From Coriobacteriaceae bacterium (GTDB lineage: Bacteria; Actinomycetota; Coriobacteriia; Coriobacteriales; Coriobacteriaceae), in the NCBI GenBank assembly GCA_025993015.1, contig DAJPFV010000001.1, forward strand, positions 1,302,001 through 1,366,000: a stretch of 64,000 nt of DNA, read 5' to 3'. The notes under the pieces were generated by a model, which made no database searches, was not told where the DNA came from, and saw only the letters and a list, made by a program, of their open reading frames with translations. Shown here in pieces: positions 40,563 to 48,631 of this stretch. Each line of letters starts with the position of its first letter. The first letter of the stretch is position 1. A program made the position numbers and the translations under genes.

Positions 40563-41330
40563 ATGGCAGGCGAATCTTATGCAATTCCCCCCAAAGATTA
40601 TGCTGTTGAGGGAATTCTTTGGTATATCCAGCACCATCAGCTTGCCGGCGGCGATCGCCTGCCGGCCGAGCGCGTGCTGTGCGAAGAGATTGGCGTTTCG
40701 CGTACGGCGTTGCGTGCCGGTATCACGCGGCTTATCTCGTGTGGAACGCTCGAGAGCCGTCGCGGATCGGGCACGTATGTGTGTCCTCCCAAGCCGCTGA
40801 ACATCTTCCAGGAAACGTATAACTTTTCCGATGCTGTGCGGACTGCCGGCCTGCACCCCTCTTCTCGTCTGGTTTCCACCGGGACCATCGAGGCGGATGA
40901 GGCGCTTGCCGACAAGCTTGGGGTGGCTGTAGGCGCTCCCTTGCTCCGCATGCAGCGCGTTCGACTTATTGAGGGCGAGCCGGCGTCAATCGAGACCGCT
41001 CACGTTAACCTGTCCCTGTGCCCATCGCTTCCCGAGCACGATTTTGAGTGTGAGAGCCTTTACGATGTCTTGCTCAAAGAAGGTGGCGTGCGCGTTGAGC
41101 ATGGACGTGAGCATATCTCCATCTCGCGTTTGAACGTCGAAGAGGCCGAGCTGCTCCAGCAAGAAGAGGGAACGCCGGTGTTCTATGAGAGCTCGATCGA
41201 ATTTGATAAGGACATGCGTTTTGTGGAGCATTGCAAATCGGTGATTTTGCCCACAAAGTTCCGCTTTGCCGATAACGGCGAAGAGAACGGCATGAGGAGC
41301 GTGGCAGGTGAACAATGGCTGAAACAGTAG
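40563..41330 (+). CDS. GntR/HutC-family regulator 1
   Basis: A winged-helix N-terminus (LPAERVLCEEIGVSRTALRAGITRLISCGTLESRRGSGTYV) is joined to a UTRA effector domain (residues about 90-245, with VGAPLLRMQRVRLIEGEPASIETAHV). AGGAG sits 8 nt before ATG 40563. Length is 255 aa. It overlaps the next regulator by 16 nt. The pair stands just upstream of the Amadori PTS locus and probably recognises its TGGTATYAAAT sites with a sugar-amine phosphate as effector. The binding assignment is inferred. Confidence 0.88.
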   Translation: MAGESYAIPPKDYAVEGILWYIQHHQLAGGDRLPAERVLCEEIGVSRTALRAGITRLISCGTLESRRGSGTYVCPPKPLNIFQETYNFSDAVRTAGLHPSSRLVSTGTIEADEALADKLGVAVGAPLLRMQRVRLIEGEPASIETAHVNLSLCPSLPEHDFECESLYDVLLKEGGVRVEHGREHISISRLNVEEAELLQQEEGTPVFYESSIEFDKDMRFVEHCKSVILPTKFRFADNGEENGMRSVAGEQWLKQ

Positions 41331-42028
41331 ATGCCACCCCGGTTTATATGCGCATTCGACGCTGCATCGAGGAACGTATCGAGCGCGGTGCATATCCCAC
41401 GGGTTCCATGATTCCGTCCGAAAAAGACCTCGCCGAGGAATTTGGTACGACACGCTTGACCATCCGAAGCGCTGTCGATGAGCTGGTTCGACGCGGGCAG
41501 ATTCGCCGTGTTCGGGGAAAAGGTGCCTTTGTGGCGCAGAAAGTACCTGCTTTTTTTGAACGCACGGTCGGTTTCCGTGAATCGGTCCGTGCTTCGGGCG
41601 GCGAGCCGTCCGTCCGTATTCTCGCGCGTTCCAAGCGTTATGCGGGGCCATATTACGCCGACCTGTTTGGCATCGCCGAGGACGACCTGCTCTATTCCGT
41701 TCGACGCCTGAACTGCATAAACGGTAGCCCCGTATCGATTGAGACGGCGCTGATTCCCTGCCTGCTGTTCCCAACCATCGAAGATATTGACGTGTCGGTC
41801 TTCAGTTTGTACGAGACCTATGAGATGCTGGGCCGAAAGCCAGTCATGGCACAGGAAAAGCTCGATATCGAGGCACTGGGCGCACGAGATGCCGGCCTCC
41901 TTGGACTGGAACAGGGCGATCTTGTTTTGCTTTTGGAATGCGTGAGCTATGACGCGAGCGGTCAGGCTATCGAGTATGTAAAGTCCTTCAATCGTGGCGA
42001 TACGGGCGGCTACACCTATACGTACTAG
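41315..42028 (+). CDS. GntR/HutC-family regulator 2
   Basis: Second HutC-type regulator, 237 aa, with a winged helix (YMRIRRCIEERIERGAY, IPSEKDLAEEFGTTRLTIRSAVDEL) and a UTRA domain ending SYDASGQAIEYVKSFNRGDTGGYTY. It is clearly different from regulator 1 in sequence, so this is not a recent duplicate. AGGTGA precedes ATG 41315. The 16-nt overlap implies coupled translation, and the two could act as a heterodimer or answer different Amadori substrates. Confidence 0.88.
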   Translation: MAETVDATPVYMRIRRCIEERIERGAYPTGSMIPSEKDLAEEFGTTRLTIRSAVDELVRRGQIRRVRGKGAFVAQKVPAFFERTVGFRESVRASGGEPSVRILARSKRYAGPYYADLFGIAEDDLLYSVRRLNCINGSPVSIETALIPCLLFPTIEDIDVSVFSLYETYEMLGRKPVMAQEKLDIEALGARDAGLLGLEQGDLVLLLECVSYDASGQAIEYVKSFNRGDTGGYTYTY

Positions 42029-42179
42029 CTGGGGCTTTGCATCGCGCGCGGTAACAGCCGGTCTGTTTGGGCAATTTGACCGACTGTATATACAACCTTA
42101 CATGGCTCAAAATCGACCGTTCGCCGAAGGGGATAAATTAAGGCTCTGTTAGACCAGGATTGACATGCCGACCTGCCGG

Positions 42180-42377
42180 CTAACTCGCCGTCTTCCCGTC
42201 GGGCACCGGCGTCTTGACCCTCATCTCGAACGGCATCCCGCCCTCCCGGACGAGCGCCCTGAGGAACGCGTTGACGGCGGTGGACATGGACAGGCCGAGC
42301 TCGTCCAGGATGGCCGTGGCCTCCTTTTTGGCCTCCGGGTCGATCCGGATCGTCGTGGCCGGTATATTCGACGGCAT
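42180..42377 (-). CDS. RelB/DinJ-family antitoxin-like passenger protein
   Basis: This 65-aa protein has the ribbon-helix-helix pattern of RelB/DinJ antitoxins: TTIRIDPEAKKEATAILDEL, then GLSMSTAVNAFLRALVREGG and GMPFEM. It lies inside the insertion sequence, downstream of and parallel to the transposase. No toxin gene accompanies it, so it may act as an orphan antitoxin or as a DNA-binding regulator of the transposase. Confidence 0.75.
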   Translation of the reverse strand: MPSNIPATTIRIDPEAKKEATAILDELGLSMSTAVNAFLRALVREGGMPFEMRVKTPVPDGKTAS

Positions 42378-42423
42378 GGCCTCACCCCTCCTCGTATATC
42401 GCGATGCGACCATTCTACCGCCT

Positions 42424-43479
42424 CTATGCGGCGGGCGCGGCCCAGTAGTCCATGTAGGGCGGCTCCACGTTGAACATGTCGCGGACGCGGCTCCTGCAGA
42501 CGCCGTGCGCGAGCTGCCGCGCGACCGTGCGCCCGGCGGCGCCGGAATCGGTCGCCATGAAGGTTCGGCACCACCTGAACCAGGCGAGGTAGGCATCGAG
42601 GTGCTTCGTCGACACGCCCTTGAACGGCTCCATGAAGGCGCCGAGGAGCGAGTGGACGGTGTTGACCCGGTTGATGGTTCCCCCGGAGCGGTCCTTGGGG
42701 TCGTAGGCCGCGTGCGCGGCGACCTCGAGTTCCGCGAGGACGCCGACGTAGGCGGCCGCCCTGTCGGTCGCGACGACCGAGCCGGCCGCGATGCGGCCCC
42801 TCAGCGCGTCCATGGCGCGCTCCCTCGAAAGGGCGCCCCGCCCCGTGACCTCGAGGAACGTCTCGTTCGAGTCGTTCACTCCGGTCATGACGCAGATCCG
42901 CTCGCGCGACAGCCCGCGTCTGTGCACCTGCTTGCCGCGGTGCCGGGAGGGGCGCGGCATCGTGAACGACCCCTTCGCGTGGTTGCCCTTGAACGACTCG
43001 GGGAAGTAGGTCTCGTCGAGCTCGCAGCCGCAGCCCCGCTCGACCCTGAACGAGGGGGAGTAGGCCGAGAGGCACTCGATCAGCCTGTGGCGCATGGTGT
43101 AGGCGGTCTTGAGGCAGACGCGGCAGCGCCTCGCGCATTCGCGCAGGGGCAGCATGAGCGCGAAGCACTCGGCGTAGGCCATCCAGGTCTCCTTCGGGAG
43201 CCTGCTCGTCCCCAGGATGCGCTCGCTGCCCATGCCGAAGGTCCTGCCGCAGCCCCGGCAGAGGTAGCGCTGCTCGCCGTTCTTCGATTTGCCCTTCTTC
43301 ACGACCGCGGCGGACCCGCAGCGCGGGCAGCGCTCGATTTCGCAGGCGGAGCCGGCCGCGTCGTCGAACGCCGCCGCGCGGATCACGTCCCTGACGGACT
43401 CGATAGCGCGGCGGCGCTCGGTCTTGCTGAGGTTCGCCATGCCCTTCTTGAAGTTGAGGACCAGGTCTTCGGCGTTCAT
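42424..43479 (-). CDS. IS1595-like transposase
   Basis: 351-aa DDE-type transposase. The N-terminal zinc ribbon CPRCGSAAVVKKGK...YLCRGCGRTF is followed by an ISXO2-like catalytic domain. The acidic residues appear in CELDETYFPESFKGNH and VVATDRAAAY, and the third region is INRVNTVHSLLGAFMEPFKGV with Asn/His in place of a third Glu, as usual for IS1595. ATG 43479 follows GGGGGC. No frameshift or stop is seen, so the element may still be active. Confidence 0.88.
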   Translation of the reverse strand: MNAEDLVLNFKKGMANLSKTERRRAIESVRDVIRAAAFDDAAGSACEIERCPRCGSAAVVKKGKSKNGEQRYLCRGCGRTFGMGSERILGTSRLPKETWMAYAECFALMLPLRECARRCRVCLKTAYTMRHRLIECLSAYSPSFRVERGCGCELDETYFPESFKGNHAKGSFTMPRPSRHRGKQVHRRGLSRERICVMTGVNDSNETFLEVTGRGALSRERAMDALRGRIAAGSVVATDRAAAYVGVLAELEVAAHAAYDPKDRSGGTINRVNTVHSLLGAFMEPFKGVSTKHLDAYLAWFRWCRTFMATDSGAAGRTVARQLAHGVCRSRVRDMFNVEPPYMDYWAAPAA

Positions 43480-43580
43480 GCTGCCCCCATCATCGCGGTC
43501 TATGGGGTCAACGATATGGCACCGTGAGGACACATATATGTCAATCCTGGTCTAACAGAGCCTAAATTAATCGACAAAGA

Positions 43581-43628
43581 GGTATCAAAAAGCCGTAACC
43601 TATAACTGTGATTGGTATCAAATACTAA
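43581..43628 (+). promoter_or_regulatory. promoter/operator of the first deglycase operon
   Basis: GGTATCAAAA (43581-43590) and the near-palindrome TTGGTATCAAATACTAA (43612-43628) bracket a TATAAC box (43601-43606), 22 nt before the gene. The same motif pair recurs at 49925, 54756 and 57907. The insertion sequence ends 18 bp upstream. Confidence 0.6.
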
Positions 43629-43650
43629 TGATTTGTAACGAGGTGAGACG

Positions 43651-44766
43651 ATGAAGATGCTCGATTACGTTCAGCTTGCCCATGTGCGTATGGGGGAGAA
43701 CCTCGAGCGTTCGTCTGAGCTGGTAGCGCAGCTCGTTGATATTTTCCAGTCCGGTTCTTTTGACGCACTGCGCATCGTTGCTTCGGGTTCGTCGCGCCAT
43801 GCCGCCGATTGCGCCCGCGATTACCTGCAAGATGCGCTGCAGATGCAGGTGTCCGTTGTAACGCCCGAGGCCTTCGTCGATTTTGAACACACCTATCCGC
43901 AGCATGCGCTCAACATCGCCGTCTCGCAGAGTGGCTATTCGACCAATACGATTGCGGCGCTCGATTACATGCGCGCACACGATATGGCTGCAGTTGCGCT
44001 CACGGCAAACGTCGAGGCACCCATCAAGGAACAAGCTGACATCGTTCTTGACTACGGTGTGGGCGTCGAGTCGGTGGACTTTGTAACTCTGGGCGTCGAG
44101 GTTCTCGTTGAGTATCTGGTGCTCTTTGGTATTTACGGCGGTCAGGCGCGCGGAACGGTTGACGCCAAAGGCGTTGCCCAGCGTCTTGACGACCTGCGCG
44201 AGGCTATCCAGGCCAATGCCGTGATGTGCAAGACCGCCGAGGCATATGTCCAAGACCACATGCTCGAGCTTTCTGAGCACACGCCCGCTATGGTCGTCGG
44301 CAACGGCCCCAACTATGGTGTTGCCGAGGAGGCAGCGCTCAAGCTGAGCGAGACCATCAAGATTCCTGCCATGCATCACGAAGGCGAGGAGTTCGTCCAC
44401 GGTCCCGAGATGCAGATCGTTCCGGGCTATCTGGTGTTTATTGTCGACGATCCGCAGGGGTCGGAGCGTCTTGCGAATATCGCCGATGCGCTATCGAACG
44501 TTACGACAAAAACGGTGCTGCTCACGGCCCATCCCAAGGGTGGGGCTCACGAGGTTGTGGTGCCTCAGGTGGCTCCGCTGCTCAGCGCAATTCCCAATCT
44601 CGTGTTCTTCCAGACGATTGCGGCAATAATCGCCGAGCGTCTGAAGTCATGGGACGTTCACCCGTATCTCGATGCCGTCTCCAAGCAAATGGAGGTCAAG
44701 GCAGAGGGCTACGAAGAGTCAGTCAATGCGCTTAAGGCCAAAGCGGCTGAGTGTTACGGAATATAA
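43651..44766 (+). CDS. SIS-domain protein, GfrE-like Amadori-phosphate deglycase
   Basis: Two SIS (sugar isomerase) domains: the first about residues 35-165 (IVASGSSRHAADCARDYLQ, NIAVSQSGYSTNTIAAL), the second about 205-345 (AMVVGNGPNYGVAEEAALKLSE, MHHEGEEFVHGPEMQIVPG). The family includes deglycases that split 6-phosphorylated fructose- or glucose-amines, and the PTS genes and FrlB-like deglycases next to it point to this role, as GfrE does in Salmonella. AGGTGA precedes ATG 43651. It is 371 aa and only 60 nt before the FrlB-like gene. This is the single copy of this type in the locus. Confidence 0.75.
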   Translation: MKMLDYVQLAHVRMGENLERSSELVAQLVDIFQSGSFDALRIVASGSSRHAADCARDYLQDALQMQVSVVTPEAFVDFEHTYPQHALNIAVSQSGYSTNTIAALDYMRAHDMAAVALTANVEAPIKEQADIVLDYGVGVESVDFVTLGVEVLVEYLVLFGIYGGQARGTVDAKGVAQRLDDLREAIQANAVMCKTAEAYVQDHMLELSEHTPAMVVGNGPNYGVAEEAALKLSETIKIPAMHHEGEEFVHGPEMQIVPGYLVFIVDDPQGSERLANIADALSNVTTKTVLLTAHPKGGAHEVVVPQVAPLLSAIPNLVFFQTIAAIIAERLKSWDVHPYLDAVSKQMEVKAEGYEESVNALKAKAAECYGI

Positions 44767-44826
44767 GCGGGTTTTGATGCCCGTTGGCATGGGGGATGTG
44801 GAAACAACCCCAGAAAGGAGAGACAA

Positions 44827-45888
44827 ATGAAGGAAACCGAGAAGATCGAGATCATGCATTTCGACCAGGAGGGCTATCTCGAGGACGGCAAGGCGCTCTA
44901 CGAGGCCGGCAAGAAGATGACCGCGCTCGCCGACAAGGTCGCCGACGAGGGCTACGACGCCGTGTTCCTGATGGGCGTCGGCGGCACCTGGGACGAGCTC
45001 ATGCAGCTCGAGTACCTCATGAACAAGTTCGGCGACCGCGACCTCGAGGTCTACCTGATCCACGCCGCCGAGTGGAACGCCATGGGCCACAAGCGCATGA
45101 CCGAGAAGTCCGTCGTGCTCACCGCCTCCGAGTCCGGCACCACCCCCGAGGTCCTCGAGGCCGTCAAGAAGATGAAGGACATGGGCGTGCGCGTCTACGC
45201 CATGACCAAGCCCGAGGGCCCCATCGGCCAGGCTGTCGGTGCCGAGAACTGCGTTGCCATGGCTTCTGATCATGGTTCGGGCGGCTGCGAGAAGGGCTAC
45301 TACCTCGCCGACTGCTTCGGCCTGCGCCTGCTCAACCGCCGCGGCTGCTTCCCCAAGTTCGACCTGTTTATCGAGCAGACCAAGGACATCTGGAAGGACA
45401 TGCTCGACATCCGCAAGCGCTTCGAGCCGCGCGCCGAGGAGCTCGCCAAGAAGTACGCCCTGGCCCCCTACACCATGTTCATCGGCTCCGGCGCCCTGTG
45501 GGGCGAGACGATCCTGTTCTCGATGTGCATCTTGGAGGAGATGCAGTGGAAGCGCACCCGCTACATCACCTCGGCCGACTTCTTCCACGGCACCCTCGAG
45601 CTCGTGGAGCCCGGCGTCCCGGTCTTCCTGTTCATGGGCGAGGACGAGAACCGCAAGCTCGACGAGCGCGTCCGCGCCTTCCTGACCCGCGGCGTGACCG
45701 GCGACACCGACATCAACATCATCGACACCGCCGAGTTCGCGATCCCCGGCCTTGACGACGAGTTCCGCGTCATCGTGTCCCCGTGGATCCTGACGGTGCT
45801 CGTTACCGACCGCCTGGCTCGCTACTACGAGACGGTCACCAAGCACAACCTCAAGTATCGTCGCTACTATCACCAGTTCGACTACTAA
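44827..45888 (+). CDS. FrlB/GfrF-like fructoselysine-6-phosphate deglycase, copy 1
   Basis: A 353-aa SIS protein very like FrlB, which splits fructoselysine-6-P into glucose-6-P and lysine. The first SIS domain carries VFLMGVGGTWDELMQLEYL and VLTASESGTTPEVLEAVKKM. The second has YTMFIGSGALWGETILFSM, HGTLELVEPGVPVFLFMGED and the C-terminal RRYYHQFDY that mirrors the RRYY end of FrlB. AGAAAGGAGAGA precedes the ATG. The ORF is identical at protein level to copies 2 and 3. Nucleotide identity to copy 2 starts at the ATG itself, while the upstream sequence differs. Confidence 0.85.
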   Translation: MKETEKIEIMHFDQEGYLEDGKALYEAGKKMTALADKVADEGYDAVFLMGVGGTWDELMQLEYLMNKFGDRDLEVYLIHAAEWNAMGHKRMTEKSVVLTASESGTTPEVLEAVKKMKDMGVRVYAMTKPEGPIGQAVGAENCVAMASDHGSGGCEKGYYLADCFGLRLLNRRGCFPKFDLFIEQTKDIWKDMLDIRKRFEPRAEELAKKYALAPYTMFIGSGALWGETILFSMCILEEMQWKRTRYITSADFFHGTLELVEPGVPVFLFMGEDENRKLDERVRAFLTRGVTGDTDINIIDTAEFAIPGLDDEFRVIVSPWILTVLVTDRLARYYETVTKHNLKYRRYYHQFDY

Positions 45889-45934
45889 AGAAAACGGGTG
45901 CGGGAACGTGCCGGGCTATTGAGAGGAACACAGA

Positions 45935-46354
45935 ATGAGACAGTACATCATCGCCAGCCATGCGCACTTCGCTACCGGCATCAAGGAGAGCGTCGAGCTG
46001 CTCTCGGGCGCTCGCGACAACGTCCACGATCTTTCGATGTTCGTCGATGGCCGCATGGACGTGGCCGAGGAGGCCCAAAAACTGCTGGCAGGCATGTCTG
46101 CTGACGATGATGTCGTTGTCTGCACCGACCTCTTTGGCGGCAGCGTCAACAACGAGTTTACCAAGATCGTCCAGACGCGTCCCCGCACGTACCTCGTTAC
46201 CAACATGAACCTTCCTCTCCTCATCCAGTTGCTGTTCTCTGACGAGTCGGCGCCGGTTGAGGAGACGATTCGCGCCATCGTCGCTGCGGACGATACGCGC
46301 GTGAAGTTTGTCAACGATCTTTTGGTCGATGACGACGAGGAAGAAGAGTTCTAA
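45935..46354 (+). CDS. PTS mannose-family EIIA, copy 1
   Basis: Cytoplasmic phosphocarrier of the mannose/fructose/sorbose class. The phosphorylated His is His10 in IASHAHFATGIKESVELL, and DVVVCTDLFGGSVNNEF is the second family motif. It accepts phosphate from HPr and passes it to EIIB. Length is 139 aa, with a run of acidic residues at the C-terminus (VDDDEEEEF). GAGAGGAA precedes ATG 45935. Identical to the copy at 51125. Confidence 0.93.
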   Translation: MRQYIIASHAHFATGIKESVELLSGARDNVHDLSMFVDGRMDVAEEAQKLLAGMSADDDVVVCTDLFGGSVNNEFTKIVQTRPRTYLVTNMNLPLLIQLLFSDESAPVEETIRAIVAADDTRVKFVNDLLVDDDEEEEF

Positions 46355-46411
46355 TCCGCAGCACCTACTGACACGCCGTAAGACGGCACAAGACCTTTGG
46401 GGGGTCACATT

Positions 46412-46894
46412 ATGATTCAGCTACTTCGCGTTGACCATCGCCTGCTTCATGGCCAGGTCGCAGTTTCCTGGGTTCAGGGCCTTGGCTCCAACTGCATCTT
46501 CTGCGTGGGCGATAAGGTCGCTAACGACCCGGTGTGGAAGACGACGCTCAAGATGGGCAAGCCTGCCGGCTGCAAGCTCGTCATCAAAGATATGGAGCAT
46601 GCAATCGAAGCTATCAACTCGGGCGTGACCGACAAGTACAAGATGATCATCTGTGTCGCCACTATTGCTGAGGCAAAGCAGCTTGTTGAGGGCTGCCCGC
46701 AGATCAAGTCGGTCAACCTGGGCAACACCAAGCCCAAGGACGAGAAGCGTCCCGATGCTCGTCAGGTCTCTCGTCAGATCTTCCTGACCGCGGCCGAGGA
46801 AGCCGATGTGCGCGAGATGCTGGATCGTGGCGTTGAGGTCGAGATTCGACCCCTGGCCGATGACCCCAAGGTTGACTGCGCCAGCGTGCTCTAG
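46412..46894 (+). CDS. PTS mannose-family EIIB, copy 1
   Basis: EIIB of the mannose class, which phosphorylates the sugar during import. The active His lies in LLRVDHRLLHGQVAVSWVQ near residue 14. ATG 46412 follows TTGGGGGGT. The upstream in-frame ATG (46397) overlaps that site. Length is 160 aa. It is identical in the second module (51602), and the third module has no EIIB of its own. Confidence 0.93.
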   Translation: MIQLLRVDHRLLHGQVAVSWVQGLGSNCIFCVGDKVANDPVWKTTLKMGKPAGCKLVIKDMEHAIEAINSGVTDKYKMIICVATIAEAKQLVEGCPQIKSVNLGNTKPKDEKRPDARQVSRQIFLTAAEEADVREMLDRGVEVEIRPLADDPKVDCASVL

Positions 46895-46952
46895 GCGTTC
46901 AATTTCGAAGAGTCTGAGCTCTTCGTAGTGTCCTATTAGGAAAGGGGGATAT

Positions 46953-47726
46953 ATGCTTACCCAAGCAATCCTCATCGGACTTATCGCCGCATTTGGTAAG
47001 TTCGACTGCCAGCTCGGTACGCTCTATGCGTTCCGCCCCATCGTCCTGTGCCCGCTCGTGGGCCTGGTGCTGGGGGACCTGCAGTCCGGCCTCGCGATCG
47101 GCGCCAGCCTGGAGCTGCTGTTCATGGGCTCGATCTCCATCGGCGCCTACGTGCCGCCTGATGAGACGATCGGCGGCGTGCTCGCCTGCGCCTTCGCTAT
47201 CCAGCTGGGCCAGAGCACCGAGGCAGCCATCGCGCTTGCCATGCCCATCGCCACGCTGTGCCTTGCCATCAAGAACATCCTCAACGCCGCCCTGCCGATC
47301 CTGGTTGACCGCGCTGATGTCTTCTCCGGCCAGGGCAACCTTAAGGGTGTCTATGCGATGCACTTCCTGATCGGTTTGACCGGTATCATCATGGCGTTCC
47401 TGCTGTGCTCGCTGTCGTTCTATCTGGGTGCTGACGCCATCCAGGGCATGCTCAACTTCATCCCGCCCTTTGTCCTTGCTGGCTTTGGCGTTGCCGCCAA
47501 CATCCTGCCGGCCATGGGCTTCGCCATGCTCGGCCGCCTGGTGCTCACCAAGCAGCTCGTGCCCTTCTACTTCCTGGGCTTCCTGCTGTGCTCCTACGCC
47601 AACGTGCCCGTCCTGGGCGTCGCCCTGATCGCCATCATCATCGGCATCGACAAGTTCGACCTGCTCGGCCTGGGCGGAGCCCAGCCCCAGCTCTCCGCGG
47701 AAGGGGATGAGGACGATGACTTCTAG
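46953..47726 (+). CDS. PTS mannose-family EIIC, copy 1
   Basis: Membrane-spanning sorbose/mannose-type EIIC, 257 aa. It includes GKFDCQLGTLYAFRPIVLC, PLVGLVLGDLQSGLAIGASLEL (the conserved Gly-Asp region), MGSISIGAYVPPDETIGGVL and NILPAMGFAMLGRLV. It ends with an acidic tail GDEDDDF. AGGAAAGGGGG precedes ATG 46953. The end overlaps EIID by 11 nt. Its 3' 240 nt are identical in all three EIIC copies. Confidence 0.94.
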   Translation: MLTQAILIGLIAAFGKFDCQLGTLYAFRPIVLCPLVGLVLGDLQSGLAIGASLELLFMGSISIGAYVPPDETIGGVLACAFAIQLGQSTEAAIALAMPIATLCLAIKNILNAALPILVDRADVFSGQGNLKGVYAMHFLIGLTGIIMAFLLCSLSFYLGADAIQGMLNFIPPFVLAGFGVAANILPAMGFAMLGRLVLTKQLVPFYFLGFLLCSYANVPVLGVALIAIIIGIDKFDLLGLGGAQPQLSAEGDEDDDF

Positions 47727-48540
47727 TCCCGAGAACAAGATCACGCGCTCCGACCTCGTCAAGAGCGCCGTCAACGTCGGCGCCCTGGGCATGGAGTTCT
47801 CCTGGACCTACTACAAGCAGATGAACATCGCCTTCTGCCTGATGGTCGCCAACATGCTCAAGAAGATCTACGCCGGCCGCCCCGACGACTACGCCGAGGC
47901 CCTGCACCGCCACTGCGCGTTCTTCAACATCACCGTCCAGTTCGCCCCGTTCGTCGGCGGCATCGCGATGGCCATGGAGGAGAAGGTCGCCCGCGGCGAG
48001 ATCGAGCCCGAGAGCGTCAACGACGTCAAGGCCGCCCTCATGGGCCCGCTGTCCGGCATCGGCGACTCCATCTTCCTGTCGACGCTGCGCGTGGTCGCCG
48101 CCGCGGTGGGCATCAGCCTGTGCCAGGCCGGCAACCCCTTCGGCCCCATCGCCTTCCTGCTCATCTACAACGTCCCCGGCTTCGCGCTGCGCGTCTGGGG
48201 CGCCGTCAAGGGCTACGAGCTGGGCGTGGGCTTCCTGGACGAGGCCCAGAGGACCGGCCTCATGCAGAAGATCATGACCTGCGTGGGCATCGTGGGCGTC
48301 ATGGTCGTGGGCGCCATGTGCAAGGACATGTTCTGGGCCAGCATCCCGGTGGCCATCGGCTCGGGCGACGACGCCCAGACCCTCCAGGACATCCTGGACG
48401 GCATCATGCCCGGCATGCTCGGCATGCTCGCCTTCTGGCTGTACTACTGGCTGCTGTCCAAGAAGATCAACCCCATGGTGCTGATCGTGGCCACCATGGC
48501 CGTGGGCATCGTCGGCGCGTTCTTCGGCGTGCTGGCATAA
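47716..48540 (+). CDS. PTS mannose-family EIID, copy 1
   Basis: EIID partner of EIIC, 274 aa. GMEFSWTYYKQMNIAFCLMVANML, HCAFFNITVQFAPFVGGIAMAME and GPLSGIGDSIFLSTLRVVAA are family hallmarks, with hydrophobic segments in the C-terminal half. ATG 47716 (MTSSPENK) with AAGGGG 9 nt before is preferred over ATG 47707, which abuts that site. It overlaps EIIC by 11 nt. The nucleotide sequence matches copy 3 throughout and copy 2 except near the 3' end. Confidence 0.94.
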   Translation: MTSSPENKITRSDLVKSAVNVGALGMEFSWTYYKQMNIAFCLMVANMLKKIYAGRPDDYAEALHRHCAFFNITVQFAPFVGGIAMAMEEKVARGEIEPESVNDVKAALMGPLSGIGDSIFLSTLRVVAAAVGISLCQAGNPFGPIAFLLIYNVPGFALRVWGAVKGYELGVGFLDEAQRTGLMQKIMTCVGIVGVMVVGAMCKDMFWASIPVAIGSGDDAQTLQDILDGIMPGMLGMLAFWLYYWLLSKKINPMVLIVATMAVGIVGAFFGVLA

Positions 48541-48574
48541 GGGCCCGGCTGCATAGATTTTCGTTGCAACCTGG

Positions 48575-48614
48575 AAAGGGGATGGAGCAGGCCTATGCCC
48601 TCCATCCCCTTTTT
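48575..48614 (+). terminator. terminator between EIID and MFS gene
   Basis: AAAGGGGATGGA (48575-48586) pairs with TCCATCCCCTTT and continues into a T-run. The MFS gene 18 nt later needs read-through or another promoter. Confidence 0.85.
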
Positions 48615-48631
48615 GTATAGAAGGAGTTCGT

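Larger units (their letters stand above)
42142..43562 (-). mobile_element. IS1595-family-like insertion sequence, intact
   Basis: A 1421-bp element is bounded by perfect 25-bp terminal inverted repeats starting GGCTCTGTTAGACCAGG (42142-42166 and 43538-43562). The 8-bp direct repeat TAAATTAA flanks it on both sides (42134-42141, 43563-43570), the target-site length known for IS1595. It holds a zinc-ribbon transposase and a small RelB-like gene. It sits between the GntR pair and the first deglycase operon and displaces their original spacer. Confidence 0.93.
44827..48426 (+). repeat. segmental duplication R1, copy 1 (deglycase-EIIA-EIIB-EIIC-EIID)
   Basis: This 3600-bp stretch recurs at 50017-53616, offset 5190. 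Reading both, I saw one substitution (47144 C, 52334 T). Identity starts at the deglycase ATG and stops inside the EIID 3' end. Confidence 0.88.

Noticed and set aside
42180..42377. Complete toxin-antitoxin pair in the insertion sequence
   Set aside because: Only the RelB/DinJ-like gene is present. No RelE/YafQ-like toxin frame lies beside it inside the element.
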